Positions 1-7,513 of a stretch of DNA of 64,000 bases are shown piece after piece; positions within the stretch are counted from its first letter, which is position 1, and each line of letters begins with the position of its first letter. The notes below the pieces were generated by a model. That model was not told the DNA's origin. It worked only from the letters and a program-made list of their open reading frames with translations, and searched no databases. A program made the translations under genes and the position numbers. This DNA comes from Thiobacillus sp. 0-1251 (GTDB lineage: Bacteria > Pseudomonadota > Gammaproteobacteria > Burkholderiales > Thiobacillaceae), in the NCBI GenBank assembly GCA_001899305.1, contig MKWL01000019.1, positions 1-64,000 of the forward strand, in the 5' to 3' direction.

Positions 1-83
1 TCCTCCTCTTTCGATTGATCGGAACGACTCCATTCAATCTGGCACATACGATGCCGTCGGGGGCGGGGGAGTCCATTTCATTC

Positions 84-90
84 GTTGGGC
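84..90 (+). other. attC right core site (R') of a preceding cassette
   Basis: GTTGGGC fits the GTTRRRY consensus and lies 27 bp before the first cassette gene. A short inverted repeat (GACTCC at 26-31, GGAGTC at 68-73) sits upstream, but I could not find a convincing left core within the window, so the left half may lie beyond position 1. Support is weaker than for the three sites downstream. Confidence 0.4.
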
Positions 91-117
91 GTCTAGATTG
101 CTCACAAGGGGAGAATA

Positions 118-537
118 ATGGTCAATCGTCTTGGCTTTGCCAGCCTAATCGCAATGTCTCTTTATGCCATCACTTCTCAGGCGTCCGAGTGGAAGAGCAT
201 TGGTACTGACGACACCGGAAATAACTGGTCCGTTGACAGAGCCTCCATCGTTGCCGAGGGGAAAATCGTTCGGTCGTGGACAAAGATTGACTTCAAAGAA
301 CAGCAGCCCTACCCACCAAATGGCGAGCTCATTAAACACGTACTCTCGGTCAACGTCGTGAATTGCGACAACCACCAAATTGGTGTCAAAGCCAGCCGAC
401 TGTTACGCGTCGACGGCTCCGTAATCACTGCACATGAGGACACCGATTCAAACATACAATGGCAAACGGTTGCACCAGACACGGTAGTTGAGAAAACCAT
501 GTCTTACGTTTGTGTAAATGCAAAAAAACAAAAATGA
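118..537 (+). CDS. Secreted surface-adhesin protein E-like cassette protein
   Basis: A 139-residue protein with an N-terminal signal peptide (hydrophobic run at residues 5-20, probable cleavage after SQA). The start has a good ribosome binding site (GGGGAG about 5 nt before ATG). The mature part reads W-x-x-IG-x-DD early, a central I-x-x-W-T-x-I-D-F-K segment and two cysteines near 81 and 132. This resembles the Surface-adhesin protein E-like domain of small periplasmic proteins; I know of no enzymatic role. It is the first complete gene of the cassette array and is followed by the attC site at 555-625. The family call is from pattern memory only. Such short exported proteins are common in chromosomal integron cassettes. 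Confidence 0.7.
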   Translation: MVNRLGFASLIAMSLYAITSQASEWKSIGTDDTGNNWSVDRASIVAEGKIVRSWTKIDFKEQQPYPPNGELIKHVLSVNVVNCDNHQIGVKASRLLRVDGSVITAHEDTDSNIQWQTVAPDTVVEKTMSYVCVNAKKQK

Positions 538-554
538 CAAAACCTTGGCCATCA

Positions 555-625
555 TGCCCAACAGGGCGTTCCAGCGGAACGCCAAAAGCTTCACTTTTGT
601 CGTCCGCTGAACTTCGACGTTCGGC
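555..625 (+). other. attC recombination site
   Basis: Left core GCCCAAC (555-561) and right core GTTCGGC (619-625) bracket a hairpin. AGCGGA-A-CGCCAAAAG on the left arm pairs with CTTTTGTCGTCCGCT on the right around a 5-nt loop, leaving one unpaired A on the left arm, as expected of the extrahelical base in attC. The next cassette gene starts 4 nt after the right core, which is typical of tightly packed cassettes. Confidence 0.75.
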
Positions 626-628
626 CTC

Positions 629-1204
629 ATGAATACCGCGCAACGATTCCGCAAGACGCAGGGGCGTGAGTTCTTCGCCCATCACATGCTTCTGCATGCC
701 GCAGAGCGCCAGATCGACGAAGCTAGAGCAAGCGAAGTTGGGCGCTTCAACAAGTGCCTTGCTGCGATGGTTCTTTCGGCGCTGGCGATCGAGGCTTTGG
801 CTAACGCGGTGGGAAGTCGCGTCGCTTCGGATTGGGCAGCATTTGAGAGCCTCAATCCGCTGGCGAAGTTGGACAGCTTGGCCAAAGCACTGTCCATCAC
901 ATATGACCCGACAAAAGAGCCGTGGTCCGCAATTACGCAGCTTGCGCGCTTCCGAAACGATATTGCTCATCCCAAACCGGAACTCATCTCCGAGGAAAAT
1001 TTTCTCCCCGAAGTCGCTCTCGAAAAGACACTCTTTGATTCGCCTCAGTCCCAGATCGAACGGCAGATAACACTTGGAAATGCCGAGCGGGCGCATAAGG
1101 CGGTTTACTCGCTTAAGGCCATCCTGACCGATAGCCTGCCCGACGACAAACGCTTCGGCATCTACGCTGACATGTGGTCAGGAAGCACAGGGCTGGCGAA
1201 ATGA
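629..1204 (+). CDS. HEPN-like domain protein in integron cassette
   Basis: A 191-residue, mostly alpha-helical protein. Residues 109-114 read R-N-D-I-A-H, the R-x4-6-H motif of HEPN ribonucleases, preceded by a helix rich in A and L (about 44-62) as in HEPN folds. HEPN proteins often act as toxin RNases or in nucleic-acid defence, which suits an integron cassette, but no antitoxin (MNT-type nucleotidyltransferase) gene lies beside it. It sits between attC sites at 555-625 and 1206-1274; its stop is 1 nt before the latter's left core. No strong ribosome binding site is visible, so translation may depend on an upstream cassette or array promoter. Fold call moderate; RNase activity is inference. 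Confidence 0.6.
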   Translation: MNTAQRFRKTQGREFFAHHMLLHAAERQIDEARASEVGRFNKCLAAMVLSALAIEALANAVGSRVASDWAAFESLNPLAKLDSLAKALSITYDPTKEPWSAITQLARFRNDIAHPKPELISEENFLPEVALEKTLFDSPQSQIERQITLGNAERAHKAVYSLKAILTDSLPDDKRFGIYADMWSGSTGLAK

Positions 1205-1205
1205 A

Positions 1206-1274
1206 GCCGAACCGATCATTCGAGCGGACCTCGCGCAAAAAGCCGCGCGAGGCCGCTCAATTCAGACGTTAGCC
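1206..1274 (+). other. attC recombination site
   Basis: Left core GCCGAAC (1206-1212) and right core GTTAGCC (1268-1274) enclose a strong stem: GAGCGG-A-CCTCGCGC pairs with GCGCGAGGCCGCTC, leaving one extrahelical A on the left arm. The TTCAGACGTTAG sequence at the right end is very like published attC sites. This is the clearest of the sites in the window. Confidence 0.85.
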
Positions 1275-1336
1275 GCTGCGAGCGACTTGTCGACAAGCGA
1301 CAATCCAGTGGGACGCCAAACTCTGAGTAAAATTTC

Positions 1337-1897
1337 ATGGGACTTCTAACCTTCAGCCTCAACGTAACCCTGGACGGCTGCGTCGACCACCAGGAGGGAA
1401 TCGCCGACGACGAGACACATGCTTTCTTCACCCGCCTCATGGACGAGAGTGGGGCGATGCTGTGGGGCCGCCTCACCTACGAGATGATGGAGGGCTACTG
1501 GCCGGCGGTCGCTCGCGGCGACGAGGAGGCGCCGCCGGCGATGCGCGAGTGGGCGGTTAAGCTGGAGGCCAAGCCGAAGTACGTGGTGTCGTCGACGCGA
1601 ACGGAATTCCCTTGGACCAACAGCCACCACATCGCTGGCGACCTACGCTCGGGCGTGCAAAAGCTCAAGGACGCGACCCCGGCCGGCGTACTCCTCGGTA
1701 GCGGCAAGCTCGCGACCGAATTGGACCGGCTGAATCTGATCGACGAGTACAAGTTTCTTGTTCACCCCGGGATCGCTGGCCACGGTCCGACCCTGTACCA
1801 GAGCGGGCTGGCCAGTACTCGACGGCTCGAGCTGGTCTCGGCGACGCCGCTCAGTAACGGCGCGGTCGCCATGCACTACCGGCGCGTGCGCGGTTAA
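1337..1897 (+). CDS. DHFR/RibD C-terminal-like reductase in integron cassette
   Basis: A 186-residue protein of the YyaP/YwjB type (RibD C-terminal, dihydrofolate-reductase-like fold). It opens with the typical L-x-x-S-L-D-G strand in variant form (FSLNVTLDGCV), has the G-R-x-T-Y motif (W-G-R-L-T-Y, about residues 42-47), a P-K-Y-V-V-S-S segment, the glycine-rich LLGSGKLA turn (about 118-125) and a terminal V-x-P-x-x-x-G-x-G-x-x-L. The fold binds NADPH in known members; the substrate is unknown. Such genes are frequent integron cassettes. A 62-bp leader follows the preceding attC, and the TAA stop lies inside the left core of the next one. Confidence 0.8.
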   Translation: MGLLTFSLNVTLDGCVDHQEGIADDETHAFFTRLMDESGAMLWGRLTYEMMEGYWPAVARGDEEAPPAMREWAVKLEAKPKYVVSSTRTEFPWTNSHHIAGDLRSGVQKLKDATPAGVLLGSGKLATELDRLNLIDEYKFLVHPGIAGHGPTLYQSGLASTRRLELVSATPLSNGAVAMHYRRVRG

Positions 1898-1955
1898 CAA
1901 TCGGTTGCAGCGGACGGTCCGCTGCGCGGCCCGCCGCTGAACCGGAGCGTTGACC
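1892..1955 (+). other. attC recombination site ending the array
   Basis: Left core GGTTAAC (1892-1898) and right core GTTGACC (1949-1955) pair over 6 of 7 positions. The inner arms CGGTTGCAGCGG and CCGCTGAACCG pair with one extra G on the left arm. The stop codon of the reductase gene (TAA, 1895-1897) is part of the left core. No other attC is visible to the right. Confidence 0.7.
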
Positions 1956-2422
1956 GGTAGTCACCGAACACCGGACCATGAAATAATCAGCCTGGGAGGC
2001 CGCTTTGACCGAACATGAGACAGGCATGCATTCAATCTGAACTTCGCTCGTGACCGACTCGAGACTGTAGAAACTGACCCAGGCCACCGGAAGTGGCAAT
2101 CAAGACCGATTCACCGTGTCTGCTCCAGCATGCCGGTACCCAGTTCGTTCCCTGAATCGAGCCCCTTGCTCCAAGTCGAGCAGCCCGATCAGGAACAAAA
2201 TCCGCCTTCCATGAGTCACCTGAACGCTTTCGGATTTCTGCGACGCTCTCGAACGCGGGACGGATAATCGCAAAAGTACGGCGTGGCCTCTTGAACAAGC
2301 GACCATGGTAATTACAAAACGCATCTCCGATTACAGTGCGCGTACCGGATTTGATCGGTGCTGGACAGCGTGTCCAGGCAGCGCGTGATGCTGAATGGGA
2401 GGCGCTACGGCTTGATTAAACG
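1956..2422. other. Intergenic region after the cassette array
   Basis: About 470 bp with no convincing gene on either strand. Short minus-strand frames here lack codon bias and recognisable motifs. A perfect 7-bp inverted repeat with a 3-nt loop (CTGGACA, GCG, TGTCCAG; 2361-2377) lies about 45 bp before the ctaG-like start and could be an operator. The rest may be decayed cassette or intergenic DNA. Confidence 0.5.
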
Positions 2423-3295
2423 GTGCACTCGCTGCTGCAATCCATCGCCCTCTTTCTGCTCCCTTGGGAATTCTCCCCAACGGTGCTGCTGCTGTGTGCC
2501 GGCAGCGTGCTGTTGTATGTGCGCGGGCTGCGCCATGCGGGTAGCGAGGCGACGTCGCCCGGATTCTGGCGTATCGCCGCTTTCTTCGTTGGCCTGACGT
2601 CCATCTATGCGTTTCTGCAGACGCATCTGGATTATCTGTCCCAACACATGTTCTGGATCCATCGCCTGCAGCATCTGGTGCTGCACCATGCGGGGCCGTT
2701 TCTCATTGCGTTGGCGGCGCCGTTGGAGATCATGGCTCTGGGGACGCCGCGTTGGCTGCGTCGGGGGCTCTTCGTGCCTGTGTTCAATAATCCGCTGACG
2801 CTGCGGCTCTATCGGCTCCTCCAGCATCCGGTCGTCGCCCCGCCGCTGTTCACGGGACTGATCGGGTTCTGGCTCATCCCGTCCATTCATTTCAAGGCCA
2901 TGCTCAGTCTTGCGCGTTACGACGTCATGAACTGGAGCATGCTGATCGACGGCTTGCTGTTCTGGTGGCTGATCGTGGGGCCGGAGCAACACACCGGCCT
3001 CAAGCCATTGGGCTATGGCACCCGCATCATCATGCTGTGGGCGATCATGCTGCCGCAGATCGCCATCGGCGCCTACATCGCCTTGAGCAGCACCATTCTT
3101 TACACCAGCTACAGCGTATGCGGCCGTGCGTGGCCGATTGCCCCGATGACCGATCAGGACATCGGCGGCTTGATCACCTGGATCCCGGCCGCCATGATGA
3201 GTGCGGTGGGCGCGCTGGTCGTATTGCGGCGGTGGCGCAACGATAGCCATTCCGAGCGGGCGAGGCCGCTCCGGCCTGGCGTCGAGATGCAGTGA
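2423..3295 (+). CDS. Cytochrome c oxidase assembly protein, caa3-type CtaG family
   Basis: A 290-residue polytopic membrane protein (about seven hydrophobic segments) with the histidine-rich helix signature of the caa3_CtaG family: H-M-F-W-I-H-x-L-Q-H-L-V-L-H-H near residues 74-88, followed by G-P-F-L. These proteins assist copper insertion into haem-copper oxidases in the inner membrane. It leads a short operon with a PCu(A)C copper chaperone and an SCO protein, which supports the role. The chosen start is GTG; no ATG in this frame precedes the first membrane segment and the ribosome site is weak, so the start is tentative. It is distinct from the Cox11 protein that is also called CtaG. Confidence 0.85.
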   Translation: MHSLLQSIALFLLPWEFSPTVLLLCAGSVLLYVRGLRHAGSEATSPGFWRIAAFFVGLTSIYAFLQTHLDYLSQHMFWIHRLQHLVLHHAGPFLIALAAPLEIMALGTPRWLRRGLFVPVFNNPLTLRLYRLLQHPVVAPPLFTGLIGFWLIPSIHFKAMLSLARYDVMNWSMLIDGLLFWWLIVGPEQHTGLKPLGYGTRIIMLWAIMLPQIAIGAYIALSSTILYTSYSVCGRAWPIAPMTDQDIGGLITWIPAAMMSAVGALVVLRRWRNDSHSERARPLRPGVEMQ

Positions 3296-3392
3296 CACCG
3301 TGTTCGGGCGAACGCCGCCGCCTGTCGGGTTGTCTGCCCGATGAACACGATCATCGGTCCGGATAAGCACGCACACGATCAATGGAGGCGAC

Positions 3393-3851
3393 ATGTTGCT
3401 GAAGGGTGTTTCGCGAAAACCGCTGCTGTGGCTTGCCGCAGCACTGTGTATGGCGTTTGCCGGCCTGGGGCATGCCGCGGGGAGCCCCGCGTCTGTCGAG
3501 CATGCGCGCATCCGCTGGCTGCCGGGCGATCTGCCGCTGGCCGGATACTTCGACCTGACCAACACGGGGCCGCGGCCGCTCACGCTCACGGGTGCATCCA
3601 GTACGGTATTCGGCGACGTGATGATGCACCGCACGGTTCATCGCGGCGGCGAAACGGGGATGGTGCCTGTCCATGACATGCAGGTGCGCCCCGGGCAGAC
3701 GCTGCATTTCACGCCGGACGGCTACCACCTGATGTTGATGGGCCGTACCCGGATGCTGGCCAAGGGCGACGCGGTGCCGATCCGGTTGACGTTTTCCGGA
3801 GGGCGCTCGATGGACGTGATGTTCGCGGTCAGAGGCGCCGACATGCAATGA
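3393..3851 (+). CDS. Periplasmic copper chaperone PCu(A)C
   Basis: A 152-residue exported protein with an N-terminal signal peptide (hydrophobic residues 10-26, AHAA-type site). It shows the family's copper-binding H-M-x10-M-x21-H-x-M layout: H-M in the V-M-M-H-R segment, M in T-G-M-V, and the late H-L-M-L-M. Family members carry Cu(I) in the periplasm to the CuA/CuB centres of cytochrome oxidase, often with SCO. GGAGG lies 7 nt before the ATG. The stop overlaps the start of the SCO gene by 4 nt, so the two are probably translationally coupled. Confidence 0.9.
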   Translation: MLLKGVSRKPLLWLAAALCMAFAGLGHAAGSPASVEHARIRWLPGDLPLAGYFDLTNTGPRPLTLTGASSTVFGDVMMHRTVHRGGETGMVPVHDMQVRPGQTLHFTPDGYHLMLMGRTRMLAKGDAVPIRLTFSGGRSMDVMFAVRGADMQ

Positions 3852-4459
3852 GCCTCCGGAATCCTGTTGCCCGTACCCGAATTTTCCTGGCTGCGGCATT
3901 CTGTTCGTGTGCGGCCCTGCTGAGCGGATGCGGCCAGGATAAAACCTGGGATCTGGACAACATTACCGGCATCGTGTCGCCGCTGGCGTTCTCGCTTACG
4001 GACGACGCGGGGCGGCATGTCACCGCGGAGACCTATCGCGGCAAGATCGTCATGCTGTACTTTGGCTACACGCACTGTCCCGACGTGTGCCCCACGACAC
4101 TGGCCACGCTGTCCCAGGCGTTGTCGAAACTTGGGGCCGCTGCCGACAAGGTGCGGATATTGTTCGTGACGGTCGATCCGCAACGCGATACGCCGCCACG
4201 GCTCAAGCGCTATGCCGAGGCATTCGGGCCTGAATTCATCGAACTTCGCACCGACGACCCGGCACTGCGCCAGCTGGCCAAGCGCTACCGCGTCACCTAC
4301 AGCCTCGGCAAACCGGATGCCCACGGCAACTACGAAGCCACCCACAGCAGCGCGGTCTTCATCTTCGACGACAAGGGCAAGGCGCGGCTGATGGCGGAAT
4401 CCTCCAGCAGCGCGGCGGCGATTGCCCACGACGTGCAGCAACTCATCGGCGGCGCGTGA
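3848..4459 (+). CDS. SCO1/SenC family copper metallochaperone / thiol protein
   Basis: A 203-residue lipoprotein-like protein: signal with lipobox (L-L-S-G-C, Cys about 27), then a thioredoxin-fold SCO domain. The C-P-D-V-C copper/redox motif lies about residues 77-81 after Y-F-G-Y-T-H, and the distal copper-ligand histidine is in the A-T-H-S-S segment (about 163). SCO proteins help build the CuA site of cytochrome oxidase. Overlaps the PCu(A)C gene by ATGA. No oxidase subunit gene is in the window. Confidence 0.9.
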   Translation: MSLRNPVARTRIFLAAAFCSCAALLSGCGQDKTWDLDNITGIVSPLAFSLTDDAGRHVTAETYRGKIVMLYFGYTHCPDVCPTTLATLSQALSKLGAAADKVRILFVTVDPQRDTPPRLKRYAEAFGPEFIELRTDDPALRQLAKRYRVTYSLGKPDAHGNYEATHSSAVFIFDDKGKARLMAESSSSAAAIAHDVQQLIGGA

Positions 4460-4520
4460 GCGCGCGGAGGGGCTTCCCTTGTCGGTCGGCCGTAAGACTT
4501 GGGGAACGCTGAACACGTCT

Positions 4521-4606
4521 TTCGACACGCTCAGGACGAACGGCAACCCGTTGATTTCGTTCGTGGCGAGCCCTTCGGTGCAGCTCAGGACAGGCTCGTC
4601 GAACCA
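4521..4606. repeat. Dispersed REP-like repeat pair
   Basis: Two related half-elements lie in the convergent gap after sco: TTCGACACGCTCAGGACGAAC (4521-) and a second copy containing CAGCTCAGGACAGG then TCGTCGAACCA (ending about 4606). The core is the common dispersed element of GC-rich proteobacteria, TTCGACAAGCTCAGGAC. A further copy lies inside gatB at 34704-34735. Confidence 0.65.
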
Positions 4607-4635
4607 CCCGGCAAACCCGCTTTTTCAGCGTTTCC

Positions 4636-5586
4636 TTAGCGGTTGAAGTCCGCGATGCAGTTCTTCAGCGCGTTGACGTTGTTTGTGCCGAGCGTGCAGT
4701 TGCCTGTCTTGAGCGGACGGCTTCTCGGTTCGTCGCGGGGGCTGCGGCTGGCCAGCAGGTCACGCCGGGCGCCGGGCGAGGTTTCGGCGACGTTGAGCGC
4801 GGCCAGCTGCTTTTCCGCCGCGTCGAGCTGCTTCTGTTTTTCGGCCATGGCCTTCGAGGACTCGGCGAGCTTTTCCTCTGCGGCGGTGCGCTTGGCCTGT
4901 TCTTCCGTCAGCGCTTTGTGCGTTTCCGCGCTGGACTGGGTCGAGTCGGCCAGGGCTGCCTGCAGGCGCCGGTTCTCCGCGACCTGCTCGCCGATCAGGC
5001 TTTCGAGCTGGCGATGGGCGTCGGAGGTGGCGGTCGAGTAGGCGGCGAGGGACGCCGCCAGCTTCTTCTCGGCGTCGGCGCGCTGGGTCTGCTCGTTGTC
5101 GAACGCCTTCTGGATGTCGGCGCTGGGTCGGGTTTTCTTCGCGCGCGCGGCTTCCTGACGCAGGCTGTCGTTGAGCACCTGGTCGAGCTGTTGCTGGAAC
5201 AGGGTGTAGGCGAGCGCGCCGCCGCCAGCGCCGCCGAGCAGGAGCACGCTGACATAAATCAGGAGCGCGCGCAGACGGCGTTTCGGCTTGGGGGTGTCGA
5301 CGGGCGTCTCGGCCGGGGCTGCCGATGCGCCGCGTCGCGCCTCCGCGCGGTCCGGCCGGGTGCCACGCCTGTCATCGGCGTCGTCGGCCTTCTCCGGCTC
5401 CCCGCCGGCTTTCGTGCGCAGACGTTGCAGGAAGGCGATGCCGGTGTCGAGCACGGCCGTGATCCGGGTACGCACCCGGGTGCGCAATGCACGCCTGGCG
5501 TGCGCAGCCAGGGTCTCTTCCGCAGCCGGCGCGTCAGTCGGCTCGCGGGAGCGTGGGCTCGCGGCAGGGGCGGGGGAAGCGTTCAA
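4636..5586 (-). CDS. Membrane-anchored coiled-coil protein of unknown function
   Basis: A 316-residue protein I do not recognise. It has an N-terminal cytosolic part rich in R, A and E (1-105), one transmembrane helix (about 108-130, with G-G-A-G-G-G), then a long coiled coil (about 133-265) dominated by A, E, K and Q heptads. A short C-terminal tail carries two cysteines 15 residues apart (T-G-N-C and K-N-C) that could form a disulfide if periplasmic. The frame opens with TTG at 5584-5586; I found no in-frame ATG upstream. It lies just downstream of the ABC exporter gene in the same direction, separated by 83 bp. Confidence 0.6.
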   Translation of the reverse strand: MNASPAPAASPRSREPTDAPAAEETLAAHARRALRTRVRTRITAVLDTGIAFLQRLRTKAGGEPEKADDADDRRGTRPDRAEARRGASAAPAETPVDTPKPKRRLRALLIYVSVLLLGGAGGGALAYTLFQQQLDQVLNDSLRQEAARAKKTRPSADIQKAFDNEQTQRADAEKKLAASLAAYSTATSDAHRQLESLIGEQVAENRRLQAALADSTQSSAETHKALTEEQAKRTAAEEKLAESSKAMAEKQKQLDAAEKQLAALNVAETSPGARRDLLASRSPRDEPRSRPLKTGNCTLGTNNVNALKNCIADFNR

Positions 5587-5669
5587 GCAGATCTCGCATC
5601 GGTGTCATTCTTAATAGGGGTATCGGCCCGTTCTGGAATAACTGAATGCAGCGGCCGGGATGCGGCCGG

Positions 5670-7472
5670 TCACTGGTTGAGTTGCAGTGCGGCCAGCCGC
5701 GCGTAGAGCCCGCCCTGCTTGCGCAGATCCTGCGGGGTGCCGGTTTCCACGATGCGGCCGCCGTCCATCACCACGATGCGGTCGACTTTCTGCACCGTGG
5801 CCAACCGGTGCGCGATGACCAGCGTGGTGCGCCCCTGCATGGCGGCGCCGAGGCCTTGCTGCACCAGGGCTTCCGATTCCGCGTCGAGCGCGCTGGTGGC
5901 TTCGTCGAGCAGCAGCAGCGGCGCGCCTTTCAGGATGGCGCGGGCGATCGCGATGCGCTGGCGCTGGCCGCCGGACAGGCGGGTGCCGCGCTCACCGAGG
6001 AAGGTCTGGAAGCCGTCGGGCAGGCGTTCGATGAATTCGTTCACCAGGGCGGCCCGGGCCGCGCGGAGGACCTCTTCGTCGCTGGCGGTGGCGCGGCCGT
6101 AACGGATGTTCTCCAGCGCATTGGCCGAAAAGATGACCGGGTCCTGCGGCACGATGGCGATGCCCTGGCGCAGGTCGTGCAGGCTCAGCTGGCGGATGTC
6201 CTGTCCGTTGAGCTGGATCGCCCCTGCGGATACCTCGTAATAGCGCAGCAGCAGCTGGAACAGCGTGGTCTTGCCGGCCCCGGAGGGACCGACCAGCGCG
6301 ACGCTTTCGCCCGGCGCGATGTCGAGGCGGATGTCGTGGAGCGCGTCGGTGTCCGGACGGGCAGGGTAGCGGAACTTGACGTGATCGAAGCGGATCGCCG
6401 CCCGGGCCGGCTGAGCCGGCGCTTGCGGGCTGAGGGCCTCGTGGATGGCCGATTCGGCGTGCAGCAGGTCGAGCAGCCGTTCCGTCGCCCCGGCGGCGCG
6501 CATCACGTCACCCCACACTTCCGACAGGGTGCCGACGCCGCCGGCCACCAGGGCCGCGTAGAGGACGAAGGAGGCCAGCTGGCCTCCGGTCAGGATGCCG
6601 TCGTGCACCTGGCGGGCGCCGATCCACAGGACGAAGATGATCGTCCCCATCACGGCGGTGATGATCAGCGCCGTGAGCGCGGCGCGCACGCGCGTGCGCC
6701 GGATCGCGGTGACGAAGCTGGCTTCGGTGCGCTCGGAAAACCTTCGGGCTTCCTGCTGTTCCTGCGTATAGGCCTGCACCGTCGGCATGGCGTTGAGAAT
6801 CTCGCCTGCCAGCGCTGAGGCATCGGCGATCTTGTCCTGCGATTCCCGCGAGAGTTTCTTGACCTTGCGGCCGATGGCGAGGATGGGCAGCGTCAGCAGC
6901 GCCATCAGGCCGAGGTTGAGAGAGAACAGATAGAGGCTGGTGACGGCCAGCATGATCATGCCGCCGATGAACTGGAACAGGCTGCGCAGGCCCATCGAAA
7001 TCGAACTGCCGACCACGGTCTGTACCAGCGTCGTGTCGCCGGTCAGCCGCGACAGCACTTCGCCGGTCTGCAGGGTCTCGAAGAATTGTGGCGATTGCGC
7101 CAGCACGCGCGCGTAGACGGCGCTGCGTAGATCCGCCGTCGCCCGCTCGCCGATCCAGGCCACGGTGTAGTAGCGCGCCGCCACGGCGAGCGCCCAGATG
7201 CACGCGAGGCCGAACAGGACGACGAAATGTCCGTTCAGGCTCAAGGCGCCAAGGAGGCCGCCGCTCGGTTGCGCCGGTTGGCCGAAGCCGAAGTCGATGA
7301 GATCGCGAAACGCCAGCGGCACCAGCAGGATGGTTCCGGAACCCAGGCACAGCAGTATGAAGGCCAGCGCAAGCCGGGCCCGGTAGGGCCGCAGGAAAGG
7401 CCACAGGCCGGCCAGCGCCGACAAGGGGCGGGGGCTGGCCGCGGAGGTGGGGGGAGCCGGGGTCATCCCCAA
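5670..7472 (-). CDS. ABC exporter half-transporter, MsbA-like (permease-ATPase fusion)
   Basis: A 600-residue type I ABC exporter subunit: six transmembrane helices (about residues 25-320) fused to a nucleotide-binding domain. Visible motifs are Walker A G-P-S-G-A-G-K-T-T, signature L-S-G-G-Q, Walker B L-L-L-L-D-E and the H-loop A-H-R. It should act as a homodimer exporting a lipid, drug or peptide; the substrate cannot be read from the sequence. Length and layout match the MsbA/LmrA class. A 41-bp gap separates it from the patatin gene upstream. Confidence 0.9.
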   Translation of the reverse strand: MGMTPAPPTSAASPRPLSALAGLWPFLRPYRARLALAFILLCLGSGTILLVPLAFRDLIDFGFGQPAQPSGGLLGALSLNGHFVVLFGLACIWALAVAARYYTVAWIGERATADLRSAVYARVLAQSPQFFETLQTGEVLSRLTGDTTLVQTVVGSSISMGLRSLFQFIGGMIMLAVTSLYLFSLNLGLMALLTLPILAIGRKVKKLSRESQDKIADASALAGEILNAMPTVQAYTQEQQEARRFSERTEASFVTAIRRTRVRAALTALIITAVMGTIIFVLWIGARQVHDGILTGGQLASFVLYAALVAGGVGTLSEVWGDVMRAAGATERLLDLLHAESAIHEALSPQAPAQPARAAIRFDHVKFRYPARPDTDALHDIRLDIAPGESVALVGPSGAGKTTLFQLLLRYYEVSAGAIQLNGQDIRQLSLHDLRQGIAIVPQDPVIFSANALENIRYGRATASDEEVLRAARAALVNEFIERLPDGFQTFLGERGTRLSGGQRQRIAIARAILKGAPLLLLDEATSALDAESEALVQQGLGAAMQGRTTLVIAHRLATVQKVDRIVVMDGGRIVETGTPQDLRKQGGLYARLAALQLNQ

Positions 7473-7513
7473 TTATTGTCCAACTCGTTCCCCGGCGTGC
7501 GGGAAACCCGTTT

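Larger units (their letters stand above)
84..1955 (+). mobile_element. Integron gene-cassette array, distal end (or CALIN)
   Basis: Three plus-strand genes are each followed by a 60-70 bp imperfect palindrome with the hallmarks of an attC site: an outer core pair related to RYYYAAC/GTTRRRY, an inner stem and an unpaired base on one arm. A further right-hand core (GTTGGGC, 84-90) lies just before the first gene and would end a preceding cassette cut by the window. No integrase gene or attI is visible, so this is either the far end of an integron whose intI lies to the left, or a cluster of attC sites lacking an integrase. The array seems to end at 1955, because no further attC is seen before the ctaG-like gene. 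Confidence 0.75.

Noticed and set aside
15-209. Plus-strand frame overlapping the first cassette start
   Set aside because: No family features; the overlapping frame at 118 has a signal peptide and a ribosome site.
2100-2324. Minus-strand frames after the cassette array, considered as an integrase remnant
   Set aside because: No tyrosine recombinase motif (R...H-x-x-R...Y) in any frame.
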